64,000 nucleotides of DNA from Kaistella chaponensis (GCF_900156725.1 NZ_FTOI01000001.1:186001-250000); one strand, 5' to 3'. Positions 1-9,706 are shown, numbered from the stretch's first letter. Program-made: numbers and translations. Notes: generated by a model not told the origin, from the letters alone.

Positions 1-2
1 CC

Positions 3-3000
3 TCTACCATAACATCTCCTTCTCCCATTACTAGTTTGACAGGAAACGGTGGAACAGGAGGTCTTGGTAATGCAGGTTTTATAAACCTTGCTCTGAATAG
101 TGGCGGTGGTGCTGCAACAGGAGGAACTAATTCTGCTGGTGCAAATGGCACTCTTGGTGATTTTACTGGTGGTAATGGAGGAAACTCAGGAACGGCGTTT
201 GGAACTTTTGGAATAGGCGGAGCAGGTAGCGCAAATAGTGCCGGATTACCCGGTCTATCACCAGGAGCAGGTGGCGGTGGTGGTGAAAGTTATTGCCCTT
301 TTTTTTGTACCAATTACGGTGGAGGTGCAGGAGCACCCGGTCGCGTAATGATTGATTTTATTTCTGTATCTGCCATTACTCCAAGTCCGGTTTGTATTGG
401 AAGCACGATCACCATTACTGGAACTAATTTTACAGCAGGTAGCACTACCGTTACTGTAAACGGTACAGCTTGTACAAGTGTAACCGTAGTTAATTCAACT
501 ACGATTACCGCGGTCATTGAAGCGGGAACGACTTCAGGAAGGGTAGATGTAGTTAATGATGGGAAAAGAAATAACGGTATAATTATAAGCGTAAATCCAG
601 CACCGGTCACTCCTGGAAATCCTACGAGCAATTCACCCCAGTGTACACCATCCGTAGTAACGCTCACCAGAACAGGAACACCTCCTGCAGGTGAAACTTG
701 GTACTGGCAAACTGCAGCAGGTAATACGGACATGACCAATAGTGGAGCCACGTATAATGTTGCCGCTTCAGGAACTTATTACATTAGAGCAAGAAACAAC
801 AGTACCGGTTGTTGGAGCGTTGGTGCAGGAAACCTTGCGGTTTCAGTTAGTACTGTTATAAGCGCTATTGCAACCACTCCCGTTCCCGCCCATATTGCCA
901 CGGGAATTTGCTATCAGGGATTTAATTCAGTTAGCAGTGTAAGTTGGTCAGCGGTTGCTGGTGCTACTTCCTATGATGTTTATTTTGGAGCGGGTAGTTT
1001 ACCGGGTAGCATCACCTCAAATGTAACAGGTACCTCTTTTAATACAGGTGTTTTAGCCGCAACTACCACGTATTTCTGGAGAATAGTTCCTCGAAACAGC
1101 TGTGGCATTACCACAGGCTCACCAGCAACCTGGAGGTTTACTACCGGTGCAGCAATTTGTACCGCAACATATTGTGCGCCAACTACTGCAACGCCTACAA
1201 ATTCTTATATCACCGATGTTCGTTTTTTAGGTACGCTCAATGATGTTCAAAATAACAGTAATGGTTATTCAGGTGGCTATCAAAATTTTACCGGACTACC
1301 GAATAAAACCAAACAAGCAGCAGGCGAAGGAATTAATGTTTTTGTAAAAAGTAATGATGTAGATGTTGCCTACCGTGCATGGGTAGATTGGAATAAGGAC
1401 GGTACTTTTACCAATTCCGGTGCAGAGCTCGTTTACACTTCGGGTGGGACGAGGGCGATTTCAACAACTTTTGGAATTGTAATACCTGCGGGAACCGCAC
1501 CTGGAGATTATGTCATTCGTACGAGGGTTTACCGCTACTCCTGTGTCTCCCCCCCATCAAATTATTGTTCAGCTGCTTTCGATGCTTGTGGCAATTTTAC
1601 AGGCATCAATTACGGTGAGGCAGAAGATTATGTTATTACAGTAGTATCTAACTGTGCTTCGAACTTAGATACTGTAACCAACGCAATTTATTGCGGTCCA
1701 GGTGCTTTAACACTTTCTGGAAAAGGCACTGCTGGAACAAAAACACTTCGCTGGTATGATTCGGTGACAGGAGGAAACTTATTGGCCGAAACACCGGTTG
1801 ATGCTTCGATGTTGAATGCCTCATTTACGACACCTACCATAAGTTCGACGACGACTTATTATGTTACGGCATTTAATGGCACCTGCGAATCTATTTTTAG
1901 AAGACCGGTTGTAGCTAGAATCAGACCCATTCCTAATATTTCCTTTGATTTGCCTTTGGCGAACGCTAATTTTTGTGGAGACGACAATACCTTGAAACTC
2001 ATATCGGTTGGGGAACAGGAACAAATTATTTTACTTGAAGAGAATTTTGATTCCGGATTAGGTCTTTTTACACGCTCAACAGGTACAAACGCTGATTTTA
2101 CAAGCACAACCGACACCTCAGGTACTTTTCCTATATCAGGTATTGACAATAGCACTGTGGCTCTAACAGGATGGCAAAACCAAAGCAGTACATTTCCGCC
2201 TGTAGGTGCCATTTGGAAACCTGCCATAAGCTCAGGCTTTGGAGGAAATAAATTTGCATTTGCAACTTCAGATTATTCCACTACACGGGTGCATACCATT
2301 TTAACTTCTACTGCATCTTATGATACTACAAATTTTACCAATTTGCAGCTAAACTTTTCTGCCTATTATTCTTATTATGGGGATACGTCGCCTGAAGCAG
2401 GGGGTACGGTAGAAGGTTTTTTTGTTGAAGTTTCTACAGATGGAACCAATTGGACAACGGTGCAACCTTATACCGCTAGTTTGGGAATCGGAACCCGTTT
2501 TCAAAACATGACTGTTCCCTTAAATGCATATATTGAGGTCACTAACCTTAAAGTAAGATTCCGCTATTTAGCGTATTGGGGAGATGGAATTGGTATTGAT
2601 AACATCAGACTCTATGGTGATAAACCTTTGAGCACGTCCTTCGTTTGGACTGCACCCAATATCGGAATTTATAATGCGGACTGTAGCACCAATTATATCA
2701 ATGGAACTCCTACCAATTCGGTTTGTTTAAGACCTACCCAGACGCAACTGGAAACCATCGCTTCTTGGAATATTTCTGCACTCGCTACTTTAACCAACGG
2801 TTGTACTACAACCGGTGTGATTACCGTGCAGAACAACAATAAAGTTTGGGATACTGTTGCTACCAATTGGGATACAACCAATTGGCAACCAACGACCTCA
2901 ATTCCAGACATCACCAAATGTGTCCTCATCAAACAGCCAGTTACGGTTTTATCTGGTACTAATGGCTTGGCTAAAGTGGTGAAAATAGAAGCCCCATCTG

Positions 3001-4502
3001 GTAAGCTTACCATCAATGGCGATGGCTCATTGACCATTCAAAACGGAATAATCAACAATGCCGGAATTGATAAAGTTGTTCTTGAATCCGATAGTAACTT
3101 AAAACAAATCAACGATAATCCTACTCCAGCAAATTCGGGGTCGATAACCGCAAGAAGAAACATCAAGTTCCGAAGCAGTACCACGCGGGATGAGTACAAT
3201 TATTTGATTTCTCCCGTAACTGGACAAAGTTTAAAAACCCTTTATCCAGGTGTACCTACCACTTCTACGTACCCGTACATTCTTTATCACAATGAATCCA
3301 ATAATTTCTTTTACAATTCCTCCGGCGCATATATTCCCGGTCGTGGTCTTGCGGTTAAAGAACCGAGTGTTGCACATGTTCCGGCGAATAATAAAGATGC
3401 CGAATTTAAAGGACCACTTGCTAATGGAGTCATCACTTACCCTTTAGCATTTACAAACAGTTCGTTAGGTTACAATTTGGTCGGGAATCCTTATGCCTCT
3501 AATATTGACTTAAAGGCTTTGTACACGCTGAATTCTGCGAATATCAGTTCTACTTTTTATTTTTGGGACAACGGCGCCAATAATGTCTATGTTCAAGAAG
3601 GGAGCAACTATAAAGGCCGCGCGTACGCAGTTTATAATGCAGTAACCGATACAGGAAATGCTGCAGGACACATCTTGCCGTCGCCATTGGTTATTGGCGG
3701 GAAAGTTCCCAATAATATTGCGAAAGTAGCACAAGGATTTATGGTCAAAACAAGTTCCGCTGGTAAAACTTTAACTTTCAATAATAGTGTTCGAACGATA
3801 GATAATACAGGTGTGAAATTCTTCAGCAAAGGGGCTGCTTCCAAAACAGACCGCTATTGGTTACGATTAATCTCCCCAACCAATGCCGTTAATACCATTG
3901 CGGTGGTTTATCTGGAAGAAGGTTCTACCACTTATGGAATGGATGATTCTGAACTTAATGTTTCCAGTTCTGATATGTTCTACAGTTTGGCAGAAGACCA
4001 TCAGTTGCAGATTGAAGGCAGACCCAAGTTTGTGAATACCGATAAAATTGTATTGGGAAGCAACTATTTCGCCACCGGAAATTACACCATCGCTTTGGCA
4101 GAAAATGAAGGCGTCTTTGCCAACGGCCAAAACATCTACTTAAAAGACAAGCAAACTGGCATCGTTACGAACTTGAGTCAAGGAGCCTATACCTTCGCTG
4201 CTACTGCAGGAGCAAGTACTGACAGATTCGAAATCGTATATTTACCAGAAGCAGTTTTGGCAACTGATGGCGCAACCAAAGAAAACCTCGTGGTCTATAA
4301 GGATGGCAATGATTTCGTTGTGAAAGCCCAATCCAAAAAAATAACAGACTTAGAGCTTTTTGATGGTGCCGGAAGATTGATGAGGTCTTTCCGTCCCAAC
4401 AGTTTCAAGACCATCATTCCTGCGGATCAACTGTTGAATGGGGTTTATATTTTGAAAATCAATCAAAATGGTGAAATCACCACAAAGAAAGTCATCAGAT
4501 AA
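3..4502 (+). CDS. T9SS-sorted multidomain surface protein, 5' end outside window
   Basis: The frame is open from base 3, so the true start lies left of the window; the TTG at 36 is only an internal codon. About 1,499 residues are visible. In order: a Gly/Asn/Ala-rich stretch (to about nt 350), an IPT/TIG-like domain (about 360-600), a fibronectin III-like domain (about 860-1150), a GEVED domain with a WVDWNKDG motif (about 1190-1650), an Ig-like segment, a jelly-roll 'choice of anchor' domain (about 2030-2620), then the C-terminal module shared with the next two large genes. The last 75 residues are a type A T9SS sorting domain (ENLVVYKDGNDFVVKAQ to KKVIR). It is probably exported through the outer membrane and cleaved and anchored or released there. 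A role in adhesion is inferred from domain content; the ligand is unknown. Confidence 0.85.
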   Translation, partial: STITSPSPITSLTGNGGTGGLGNAGFINLALNSGGGAATGGTNSAGANGTLGDFTGGNGGNSGTAFGTFGIGGAGSANSAGLPGLSPGAGGGGGESYCPFFCTNYGGGAGAPGRVMIDFISVSAITPSPVCIGSTITITGTNFTAGSTTVTVNGTACTSVTVVNSTTITAVIEAGTTSGRVDVVNDGKRNNGIIISVNPAPVTPGNPTSNSPQCTPSVVTLTRTGTPPAGETWYWQTAAGNTDMTNSGATYNVAASGTYYIRARNNSTGCWSVGAGNLAVSVSTVISAIATTPVPAHIATGICYQGFNSVSSVSWSAVAGATSYDVYFGAGSLPGSITSNVTGTSFNTGVLAATTTYFWRIVPRNSCGITTGSPATWRFTTGAAICTATYCAPTTATPTNSYITDVRFLGTLNDVQNNSNGYSGGYQNFTGLPNKTKQAAGEGINVFVKSNDVDVAYRAWVDWNKDGTFTNSGAELVYTSGGTRAISTTFGIVIPAGTAPGDYVIRTRVYRYSCVSPPSNYCSAAFDACGNFTGINYGEAEDYVITVVSNCASNLDTVTNAIYCGPGALTLSGKGTAGTKTLRWYDSVTGGNLLAETPVDASMLNASFTTPTISSTTTYYVTAFNGTCESIFRRPVVARIRPIPNISFDLPLANANFCGDDNTLKLISVGEQEQIILLEENFDSGLGLFTRSTGTNADFTSTTDTSGTFPISGIDNSTVALTGWQNQSSTFPPVGAIWKPAISSGFGGNKFAFATSDYSTTRVHTILTSTASYDTTNFTNLQLNFSAYYSYYGDTSPEAGGTVEGFFVEVSTDGTNWTTVQPYTASLGIGTRFQNMTVPLNAYIEVTNLKVRFRYLAYWGDGIGIDNIRLYGDKPLSTSFVWTAPNIGIYNADCSTNYINGTPTNSVCLRPTQTQLETIASWNISALATLTNGCTTTGVITVQNNNKVWDTVATNWDTTNWQPTTSIPDITKCVLIKQPVTVLSGTNGLAKVVKIEAPSGKLTINGDGSLTIQNGIINNAGIDKVVLESDSNLKQINDNPTPANSGSITARRNIKFRSSTTRDEYNYLISPVTGQSLKTLYPGVPTTSTYPYILYHNESNNFFYNSSGAYIPGRGLAVKEPSVAHVPANNKDAEFKGPLANGVITYPLAFTNSSLGYNLVGNPYASNIDLKALYTLNSANISSTFYFWDNGANNVYVQEGSNYKGRAYAVYNAVTDTGNAAGHILPSPLVIGGKVPNNIAKVAQGFMVKTSSAGKTLTFNNSVRTIDNTGVKFFSKGAASKTDRYWLRLISPTNAVNTIAVVYLEEGSTTYGMDDSELNVSSSDMFYSLAEDHQLQIEGRPKFVNTDKIVLGSNYFATGNYTIALAENEGVFANGQNIYLKDKQTGIVTNLSQGAYTFAATAGASTDRFEIVYLPEAVLATDGATKENLVVYKDGNDFVVKAQSKKITDLELFDGAGRLMRSFRPNSFKTIIPADQLLNGVYILKINQNGEITTKKVIR
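3144..4502 (+). repeat. Shared C-terminal module, copy 1 of 3
   Basis: This segment encodes a module found again at 7624-8988 and 14830-16177. Landmarks in order: I(T/S)..R..., YHNESNN-F, PGRGLAV, GYNLVGNPY, ATF-FWDN, VGQGFM, a FxxxD(R) region, ANGQNIYLKD-QTGI-TNLS, then the T9SS sorting domain. Homology is clear by eye at protein level; DNA identity is patchy. Confidence 0.85.
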
Positions 4503-4538
4503 AAAGCTATAATTCTTCTCCCTAGAGAAGCGAAACCC

Positions 4539-4576
4539 AAAAGTGAATCAGGCAACAGTCTGGTTCACTTTTTTTT
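4539..4576 (+). terminator. Rho-independent terminator after first adhesin gene
   Basis: A 13-bp stem pairs AAAAGTGAATCAG (4539-4551) with CTGGTTCACTTTT (4560-4572), with one G-U pair and an 8-nt loop, and runs into a T tract. It lies 36 nt after the stop codon. Confidence 0.85.
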
Positions 4577-4647
4577 GTGGTCAACCGGTCTTTGCTGTTT
4601 GCTTACTCACGCATTGATGAAACCCCTAAAGTGTTCTTTTTTGTGTC

Positions 4648-4806
4648 TGTTTCTTCGACCTTTGTTCGACCTTTGTTCGACAACGCTTCGAGAAAAAGAT
4701 GTTTTTATCGAAGGATTGTCGAAGAAACCTCGAAGGAAAGTCGAAGGATGGTCGAAGCATCGTTGAATTAAAGTTAAAGGAAAATCGAAGTGTCGTCGAA
4801 GGATTT
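4648..4806. repeat. 11-bp-periodic TCGA repeat array in two opposed arms
   Basis: TCGA tetramers start at 4655, 4666, 4677 and 4688, then at 4708, 4719, 4730, 4741, 4752, 4785 and 4796. All steps are 11 nt or multiples of 11 except the 20-nt join between arms. Degenerate units (TTGA, TTAA) fill 4763 and 4774. The left arm unit reads TTCGACCTTTG and the right arm reads like TCGAAGGAAAG, so the arms are roughly inverted. The unit length is not a multiple of three, and all three forward frames stay open only because the units lack stops, so this is not judged to be coding. Confidence 0.85.
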
Positions 4807-4809
4807 AAA

Positions 4810-5640
4810 AAGAAGGGTCTTAGAACCTGGAAAAATTGGTTAAAAGCAGTCTGTTTATTGAAAGTTGAAGCAAAGGTTCTTATTGTTCAGCGCTCTATTT
4901 CTCCTGTTTACGGGTTCGTTACGGTTGATCTGCAATCACTGTTGTCGAGACTTGCAAAGATTCGAGTGGTATGGTTGTGAATGACTTTTGAAGCACCCTC
5001 TTTAAGCGAACTTCCCAATAGAAAAAGGGGTGAATGGCATTTGAATTTTGTAGACCATCAAAGTGTAGCGTGCATCAAAATAATAGCCTTGGTTTCAATT
5101 TTTTTAAAAATAGAAACTGAAATTCATTTCGGCGAATATTTTTTTAATGCAGAATTCACCCGACAGAACATCACAAAACCGAAGTAAAAAAAAGAGATAA
5201 AACGTCACGGAGTCGATCAAAATGGTGCTTTTTGAAGCTTTACAATCTGGGAGATCCTGTCGGGAGATTTAGTAGGGAAAAAAGAAAGCAACCAGCAGCT
5301 GAAAAAAAATAATTTGAAAAAAGGGTGTTTTCACCCGAAATTATTTTCAAAATCATTTGTAATTTTGACTCAACACAAAAACACAAATGATGAAAAAAAA
5401 TTCTACTCTTGTATGCATTGCTCTTAGGCGCAATGTTTTACTCAATACCCCTTTCAAATTATTTCCCACAAAATTTGCTTTAATTTTTAGTTAAGGAAAT
5501 AATTCCGTGCAATATCACCACGATTGTAAAACGGTCTTTTCGCTAGAGAATTCTGCCGACATACATCCGATCTCTTAGTAAATCTGCTATTCTGTAAATG
5601 AAGAAATTTATTCTATACAGATTTAAAAAAATTATAAACA
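4810..5640. other. Long non-coding gap upstream of second adhesin
   Basis: After the TCGA array no convincing gene is present. Short open frames (for example 4981-5187) lack a recognisable domain, signal peptide or promoter. A small hairpin GGGTG-tttt-CACCC sits at 5323-5336 with an A tract before it, so read on the minus strand it resembles a weak terminator. A relic gene start lies at 5360-5483. Confidence 0.5.
5360..5483 (+). pseudogene. Relic or slipped start of a secreted-protein gene
   Basis: A -7 like box TAATTTTG (5360-5367) is followed by an ATG at 5390 and a run of eight A (5393-5400). In the actual frame the product is a nondescript 34-residue peptide. If one A were removed, the frame would read MKKILLLYALLLGAMFYS and then a short tail to a TAA at about 5480, which is a textbook Bacteroidota signal peptide. 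I infer the 5' remnant of a lost secreted protein, or a homopolymer indel. The frame also ends early when corrected, which favours a remnant. Confidence 0.45.
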
Positions 5641-5649
5641 CAAAACAAG

Positions 5650-8600
5650 ATGAAAACAATTTTACTCCAGCTAAAAAAGCAACTTACCTTTATAATTTTG
5701 CTTTTTATTTCAGTAGGAATTATGGGACAGACATTGATAGCATATCCTTTGAATAATAATCTGAATTCTAATGTAGGACCCATAGGTATTACAAACCCTA
5801 GTATAAATTATTATGATCCTCCTACTGTTGCAGCACCAAATTTTCTATTTAATCATTTGTTATTTCAGAATAATCTGGATGAGGTACGCTTCTCTTTTAC
5901 TGCACCAACACCTTATAATGATGGATTAATATTGCAGTTACATACCACGATAGCAGGAGCGGGTTTTGGTTCAATTAGTGCCAACATACAAATTTTTATG
6001 CAAGTTGATAGTCAACCGGAAACAAAAATTGATGAAAAAAACCTAACTGCTGGTATCTTTATTGCAGGCGGGGATTCGGATGATTTTTCCGTTCCTCTAA
6101 CAGGCATCAATGTTAGTTCACAAGTGAAAATTAGAATCGTTGGAACCAGCAGTGCAAGTGGTGCTACTCTTCAGTTTTTTGGAGTTAATAATTTAAAACT
6201 GGTAAGAAATACAACAACCATTTCTGTAAGAAGCACGAAAACCCCACAACCTCCATTCATTACTCATAATGCAGGAGCTTCGTTGAGACTGGATACAGAT
6301 TTTAAAAGTCGGCTCACTAATGAAGAATGGTTAGATATAACCTATTTAATTGAGAACACCGGGTCAAGAGTTTTGGAAATCAATTCGATGCAACTTGTTC
6401 CAAATAATGTGGGCTTTAGTATAATTGGAACGGTTCCAGCAACGATAAATGCGGGGCAGAATGCAACCTTTACCGTTAGATTTGCGCCCACAGATCAGGG
6501 AATAAAAACAGCGGAAGTGGTGATTGGTGGAAATATTGTTCCTAATAATCCTTTTCGTTTTGAAGTGAAAGGTAATGGTAAAAGTTGCAATCTGGGCTCA
6601 GTTCCTATTTTGGTTCAAAATTTTGAAACGTCCGGTTCGAATTTAAATACTTCTGTGATTAGTGCAGGAGCTCCCGGTTCCACAGGTGCAACTTCAAATA
6701 CTCCTAATCCTACACTCGGTACAGGCGTACAATTATATCCGGCAGGAACTAATCTTTATTCAGCAGAATCGCCAACCCGATCAATATTTGTTAGAGGAAG
6801 CGGTACTGATGCAAGTAGTATTTTAGGCACAGGAGAAGTGACCTTAGAATTTGGACCTGTAGATCTAACAGGACAACAGGAAGTGAGTGTTAATTTTGAG
6901 GTAGCTGCTTTTTCTACATCAAATGTTACTTCTAGTAATACTAATACTGGATCGGGCGTGAACGGATTCGATTATGTAAAATTACAAATAATGAAGCCAG
7001 ATGGTACTTTTTCTGATGAAATTCAGCTTAAAGGATCTCCCGATACAGATGAGATGGATCCAAGATCATACAAATATGGGTTTGGTCAAACTATAATTCC
7101 AGAAAGTAATTATGATGGAATGCTATATACAGTAAATAATACAAATACCACGAAATATGGAAAATTTAAACTTAATATCCCTGTCTCAGCTTTAACTAAT
7201 AATTTTAAATTCCGTATTGTAGCAAAAACAGGTCAATCTGGTGAAAGAAAATCTAGATTTAGTCCTTATGATAGGTTTTATAACAGAAATCTGTGGCTCA
7301 TCGACAATGTACACGTGGATGCGGGAAATGCTAAAGTTAAAACCTGGAATGGAACCGGTTGGACGGGTGAAAACACCAACAAACCAGGCTCCAGAGAAAA
7401 AGCCCTGTTTGCAGGTAATTATAATTTTACCGCAACAAATAATACCGGTAATTTATCAGTTTGCGAATGTGAAGTAAATGCTGGTGTCAACCTTACCATT
7501 CCAACCGGTAAATTCCTAAGTGTAAGAAATAAGATTATCAATCACGACCCTATAGGCAATAATTTTGTGGTGGAAAGCGATGCGAATTTATTACAGGAAG
7601 AAAATGGAATCGTTAATTCAGATAACATTACCGCCAAACGCATCATCAAAGTAGGAGCAGCACGAAATCAGTACAATTACTTGGGAACGCCAGTCAATTT
7701 CGCAAGTGGTGAAACCTTTAAAACGATCTATCCCAATGCTACTTTTGTACTATATCATAACGAAGCGAATAATATGTTTTACAATTCCTCCGGCGTAAAT
7801 ATTCCTGGAAGAGGTCTTGCGGTGAAAGAACCTACAGGAAGCGGAGCAACCAATGTAACCGCTACCTTTAGAGGTGTGCCACAAAACGGAAATGTAATTT
7901 TACCTATTGCCAACAGTAATACCGCCCTTACTACTTTGGGTTATAATTTAGTAGGAAATCCTTATCCTTCCAACATCGACCTTTTAAGTTTATACGATAA
8001 CAATGGAGGTCAAACTGGGGACTTTCAAGCGCCCTCTCCAAATATTAGTGCTACCTTTTATTTCTGGGACAATAATGGCAACGGACAATTTACGCAGCAG
8101 GGTACCGGATATCAAGGTCAGGCATACGCTACCTTTAATGTTCTTGCGGGATCCACAGGAACGGGAACAAAATCTTCTTTAGGGACAAAAGTTCCAACCA
8201 ACATTGTAAAAGTGGGACAAGGTTTCATGACGAGAGCCTTTCAATCTAATTATAGTTTTAAATTCAATAACAGAGTAAGAACTGATGCGGTTTCTTCAGC
8301 AGATTTCCTCGGGAAAGGAAATTCAAATGTACAGGATGACCGGTATTGGTTGCAATTGACCGCTCCTTCTGGAATTACTTCTACCATTGCAGTGGTTCAT
8401 TACGCAAGTGGAAATAATGCATTCGGACCAGAAGATTCCCGCAGTATGGGTGGATCAGATGCGATATACACCATGGTGGAAAATGAAAAAATCGCCATCG
8501 AGGGAAGAAGCAGTTTTGCCAATACAGACCGCATTTATTTAGGAACTAAGCATTTTGCCACAGGTAATTACACCATCGGGCTTGATGATAAAGAAGGCAT

Positions 8601-8988
8601 CTTTGCCAACGGACAAAGTATTTACCTCAAAGATTTGCAGACCGGCATCATCACGAATTTATCAGACGGAAATTATACCTTCCAAGCAAATGCAGGAGAA
8701 AGTACCGGTAGATTTGAAATCATCTATAAACCGGAAAGTGTTTTGGCAACCAATCAAACTGTAAAAGAAAGTGTGATCGTCTATAGAGACGGAACTGATT
8801 TTATCGTGAAAGCCGAGAACAAAAAAATCACTGCTTTGGAGATGTACGACAGTGTCGGAAGACTGATCTATTCAGCAAAACCAAATGCCGTAAAAGTAAA
8901 CATTCCTACAGACCGCATGCTCAATGGTGTTTACATCTTAAAAATCGATCAGGGAGGCACAGTGACCACGAAGAAAGTGATCAGATAA
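5650..8988 (+). CDS. T9SS-sorted secreted protein with choice-of-anchor D domain
   Basis: The product has 1,112 residues. A signal peptide (residues 1-26, ending GIMGQ) is followed by a beta-rich N-terminal part, then an ASPM-SPD-2-Hydin / choice-of-anchor D type domain around residues 205-315 (VLEINSMQLVPNNVGFSI, FTVRFAPTDQG). A jelly-roll-like segment follows, with the shared C-terminal module from about residue 658 and a T9SS type A sorting domain at the end (SVIVYRDGTDFIVKAE to KKVIR). The protein should be moved by Sec, then by T9SS, to the cell surface. The start is the only ATG that includes the full signal peptide. No clear TAnnTTTG box was seen just upstream, so its promoter is unresolved. 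The adhesin role is inferred. Confidence 0.85.
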   Translation: MKTILLQLKKQLTFIILLFISVGIMGQTLIAYPLNNNLNSNVGPIGITNPSINYYDPPTVAAPNFLFNHLLFQNNLDEVRFSFTAPTPYNDGLILQLHTTIAGAGFGSISANIQIFMQVDSQPETKIDEKNLTAGIFIAGGDSDDFSVPLTGINVSSQVKIRIVGTSSASGATLQFFGVNNLKLVRNTTTISVRSTKTPQPPFITHNAGASLRLDTDFKSRLTNEEWLDITYLIENTGSRVLEINSMQLVPNNVGFSIIGTVPATINAGQNATFTVRFAPTDQGIKTAEVVIGGNIVPNNPFRFEVKGNGKSCNLGSVPILVQNFETSGSNLNTSVISAGAPGSTGATSNTPNPTLGTGVQLYPAGTNLYSAESPTRSIFVRGSGTDASSILGTGEVTLEFGPVDLTGQQEVSVNFEVAAFSTSNVTSSNTNTGSGVNGFDYVKLQIMKPDGTFSDEIQLKGSPDTDEMDPRSYKYGFGQTIIPESNYDGMLYTVNNTNTTKYGKFKLNIPVSALTNNFKFRIVAKTGQSGERKSRFSPYDRFYNRNLWLIDNVHVDAGNAKVKTWNGTGWTGENTNKPGSREKALFAGNYNFTATNNTGNLSVCECEVNAGVNLTIPTGKFLSVRNKIINHDPIGNNFVVESDANLLQEENGIVNSDNITAKRIIKVGAARNQYNYLGTPVNFASGETFKTIYPNATFVLYHNEANNMFYNSSGVNIPGRGLAVKEPTGSGATNVTATFRGVPQNGNVILPIANSNTALTTLGYNLVGNPYPSNIDLLSLYDNNGGQTGDFQAPSPNISATFYFWDNNGNGQFTQQGTGYQGQAYATFNVLAGSTGTGTKSSLGTKVPTNIVKVGQGFMTRAFQSNYSFKFNNRVRTDAVSSADFLGKGNSNVQDDRYWLQLTAPSGITSTIAVVHYASGNNAFGPEDSRSMGGSDAIYTMVENEKIAIEGRSSFANTDRIYLGTKHFATGNYTIGLDDKEGIFANGQSIYLKDLQTGIITNLSDGNYTFQANAGESTGRFEIIYKPESVLATNQTVKESVIVYRDGTDFIVKAENKKITALEMYDSVGRLIYSAKPNAVKVNIPTDRMLNGVYILKIDQGGTVTTKKVIR
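7624..8988 (+). repeat. Shared C-terminal module, copy 2 of 3
   Basis: This is the homologous module to 3144-4502 and 14830-16177, with the same order of landmarks (YHNEANNMFYNSSG, PGRGLAVKEP, GYNLVGNPYPSNIDL, ATFYFWDN, VGQGFM, ANGQSIYLKDLQTGI). It covers the C-terminal roughly 455 residues of the gene including the T9SS sorting domain. Confidence 0.85.
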
Positions 8989-9016
8989 GCAGAAAACAAC
9001 AATTCATATTTAATGT

Positions 9017-9043
9017 AAAGTTCCGGCAAAAGTCGGAACTTTT
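9017..9043 (+). terminator. Rho-independent terminator after second adhesin gene
   Basis: A 9-bp perfect stem AAAGTTCCG (9017-9025) and CGGAACTTT (9034-9042) with an 8-nt loop leads into TTTTG, 28 nt after the stop codon. Confidence 0.8.
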
Positions 9044-9049
9044 GCGTTG

Positions 9050-9525
9050 AACTGTCCTTGCGAGGAAGAGGCACGACGACGAAACAATCCAATCAACAAA
9101 AGCGAACCCATCCAACAAGCACGAACGTCATTGCGAGGAGCTGAAAATGCTTTTTCAGGGAAGCAATCCCAAAGTAAGAAGCGAGTTTCTAATAGTGGGA
9201 TTGCCGCACTCCACTTCGTTGCGCTCGCAATGACGATAATAGGAGAGGGTTGCGGTCGCAATGACGATAGTAAGAAACGGTTGTGCACGCAGTGACGGTC
9301 AATTGTCATTGCGAAGCGGTGGACCGAAATGTTCGATTTAAAAGGAGAGTTCTCACCGCTGTGGCAATCTCAAAGTAAGAAGCTCGCTTCTAATAATGGG
9401 ATTGCCGCGCTCCACTTCGTTGCGCTCGCAATGACGATAATAGGAGAGGGTTGCGCTCGCAATGACATTAATAGGTGAGGGTTGCGCTCGTAATGACACT
9501 CCGATTTGAAGCAATCCTTCAGTAA
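9050..9525. repeat. Cluster of REP-like palindromic intergenic repeats
   Basis: Units are bounded by GTCATTGCGA (9127, 9305) and the inverse CTCGCAATGAC (ending about 9234, 9434 and 9465), with a degenerate unit start at about 9054. A 105-bp segment at 9163-9267 recurs at 9364-9468 with only about nine differences; both contain CCACTTCGTTGCGCTCGCAA. Short frames across it (about 80-100 residues, rich in LRGA and LAMT strings) are typical translations of such repeats and not genes. The rest of the gap (9526-9650) holds nothing I recognise. Confidence 0.8.
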
Positions 9526-9650
9526 GAAGCCCGCTTCTATACGCGTGCTTTTTTTTGTGGCAGCCGCGTTTTCGGGTTAAAGCACCATTGAAAGTCTTGT
9601 GAACAAAGCATTAAATTATTGGTAATCTGATGAATAACAGTTCATTTTTG

Positions 9651-9681
9651 TTTGAAGATTAACAATTATATAGTACTTTTG
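9651..9681 (+). promoter_or_regulatory. Bacteroidota-type promoter of the 2,156-residue adhesin
   Basis: TTTG at 9651-9654 and TACTTTTG at 9674-9681 are separated by 19 nt, matching the flavobacterial TTTG-N19-TAnnTTTG consensus. The predicted transcript start, just past 9681, lies about 20 nt before the ATG at 9707 and so supports that start codon. Confidence 0.8.
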
Positions 9682-9706
9682 CGCGCTTTTAAATAACGCA
9701 TAAACG

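Noticed and set aside
314..4130. Minus-strand frames within the first adhesin gene
   Set aside because: They are shadow frames of a Thr/Gly/Asn-rich coding sequence, with hydrophobic low-complexity products and no start signals.
4655..4806. CRISPR array
   Set aside because: The repeat unit is 11 bp with no spacers of 30 nt or so, and no cas genes are in the window.
4575..4980. Overlapping + strand frames of 63-93 codons
   Set aside because: They cross the 11-bp TCGA array; three frames are open at once because the repeat unit has no stops. No start signal, domain or usual codon use was seen.
9010..9309. Open frames of 82 and 99 codons on both strands
   Set aside because: They are translations of the REP-like palindromic repeats and mirror each other; no promoter or gene features.
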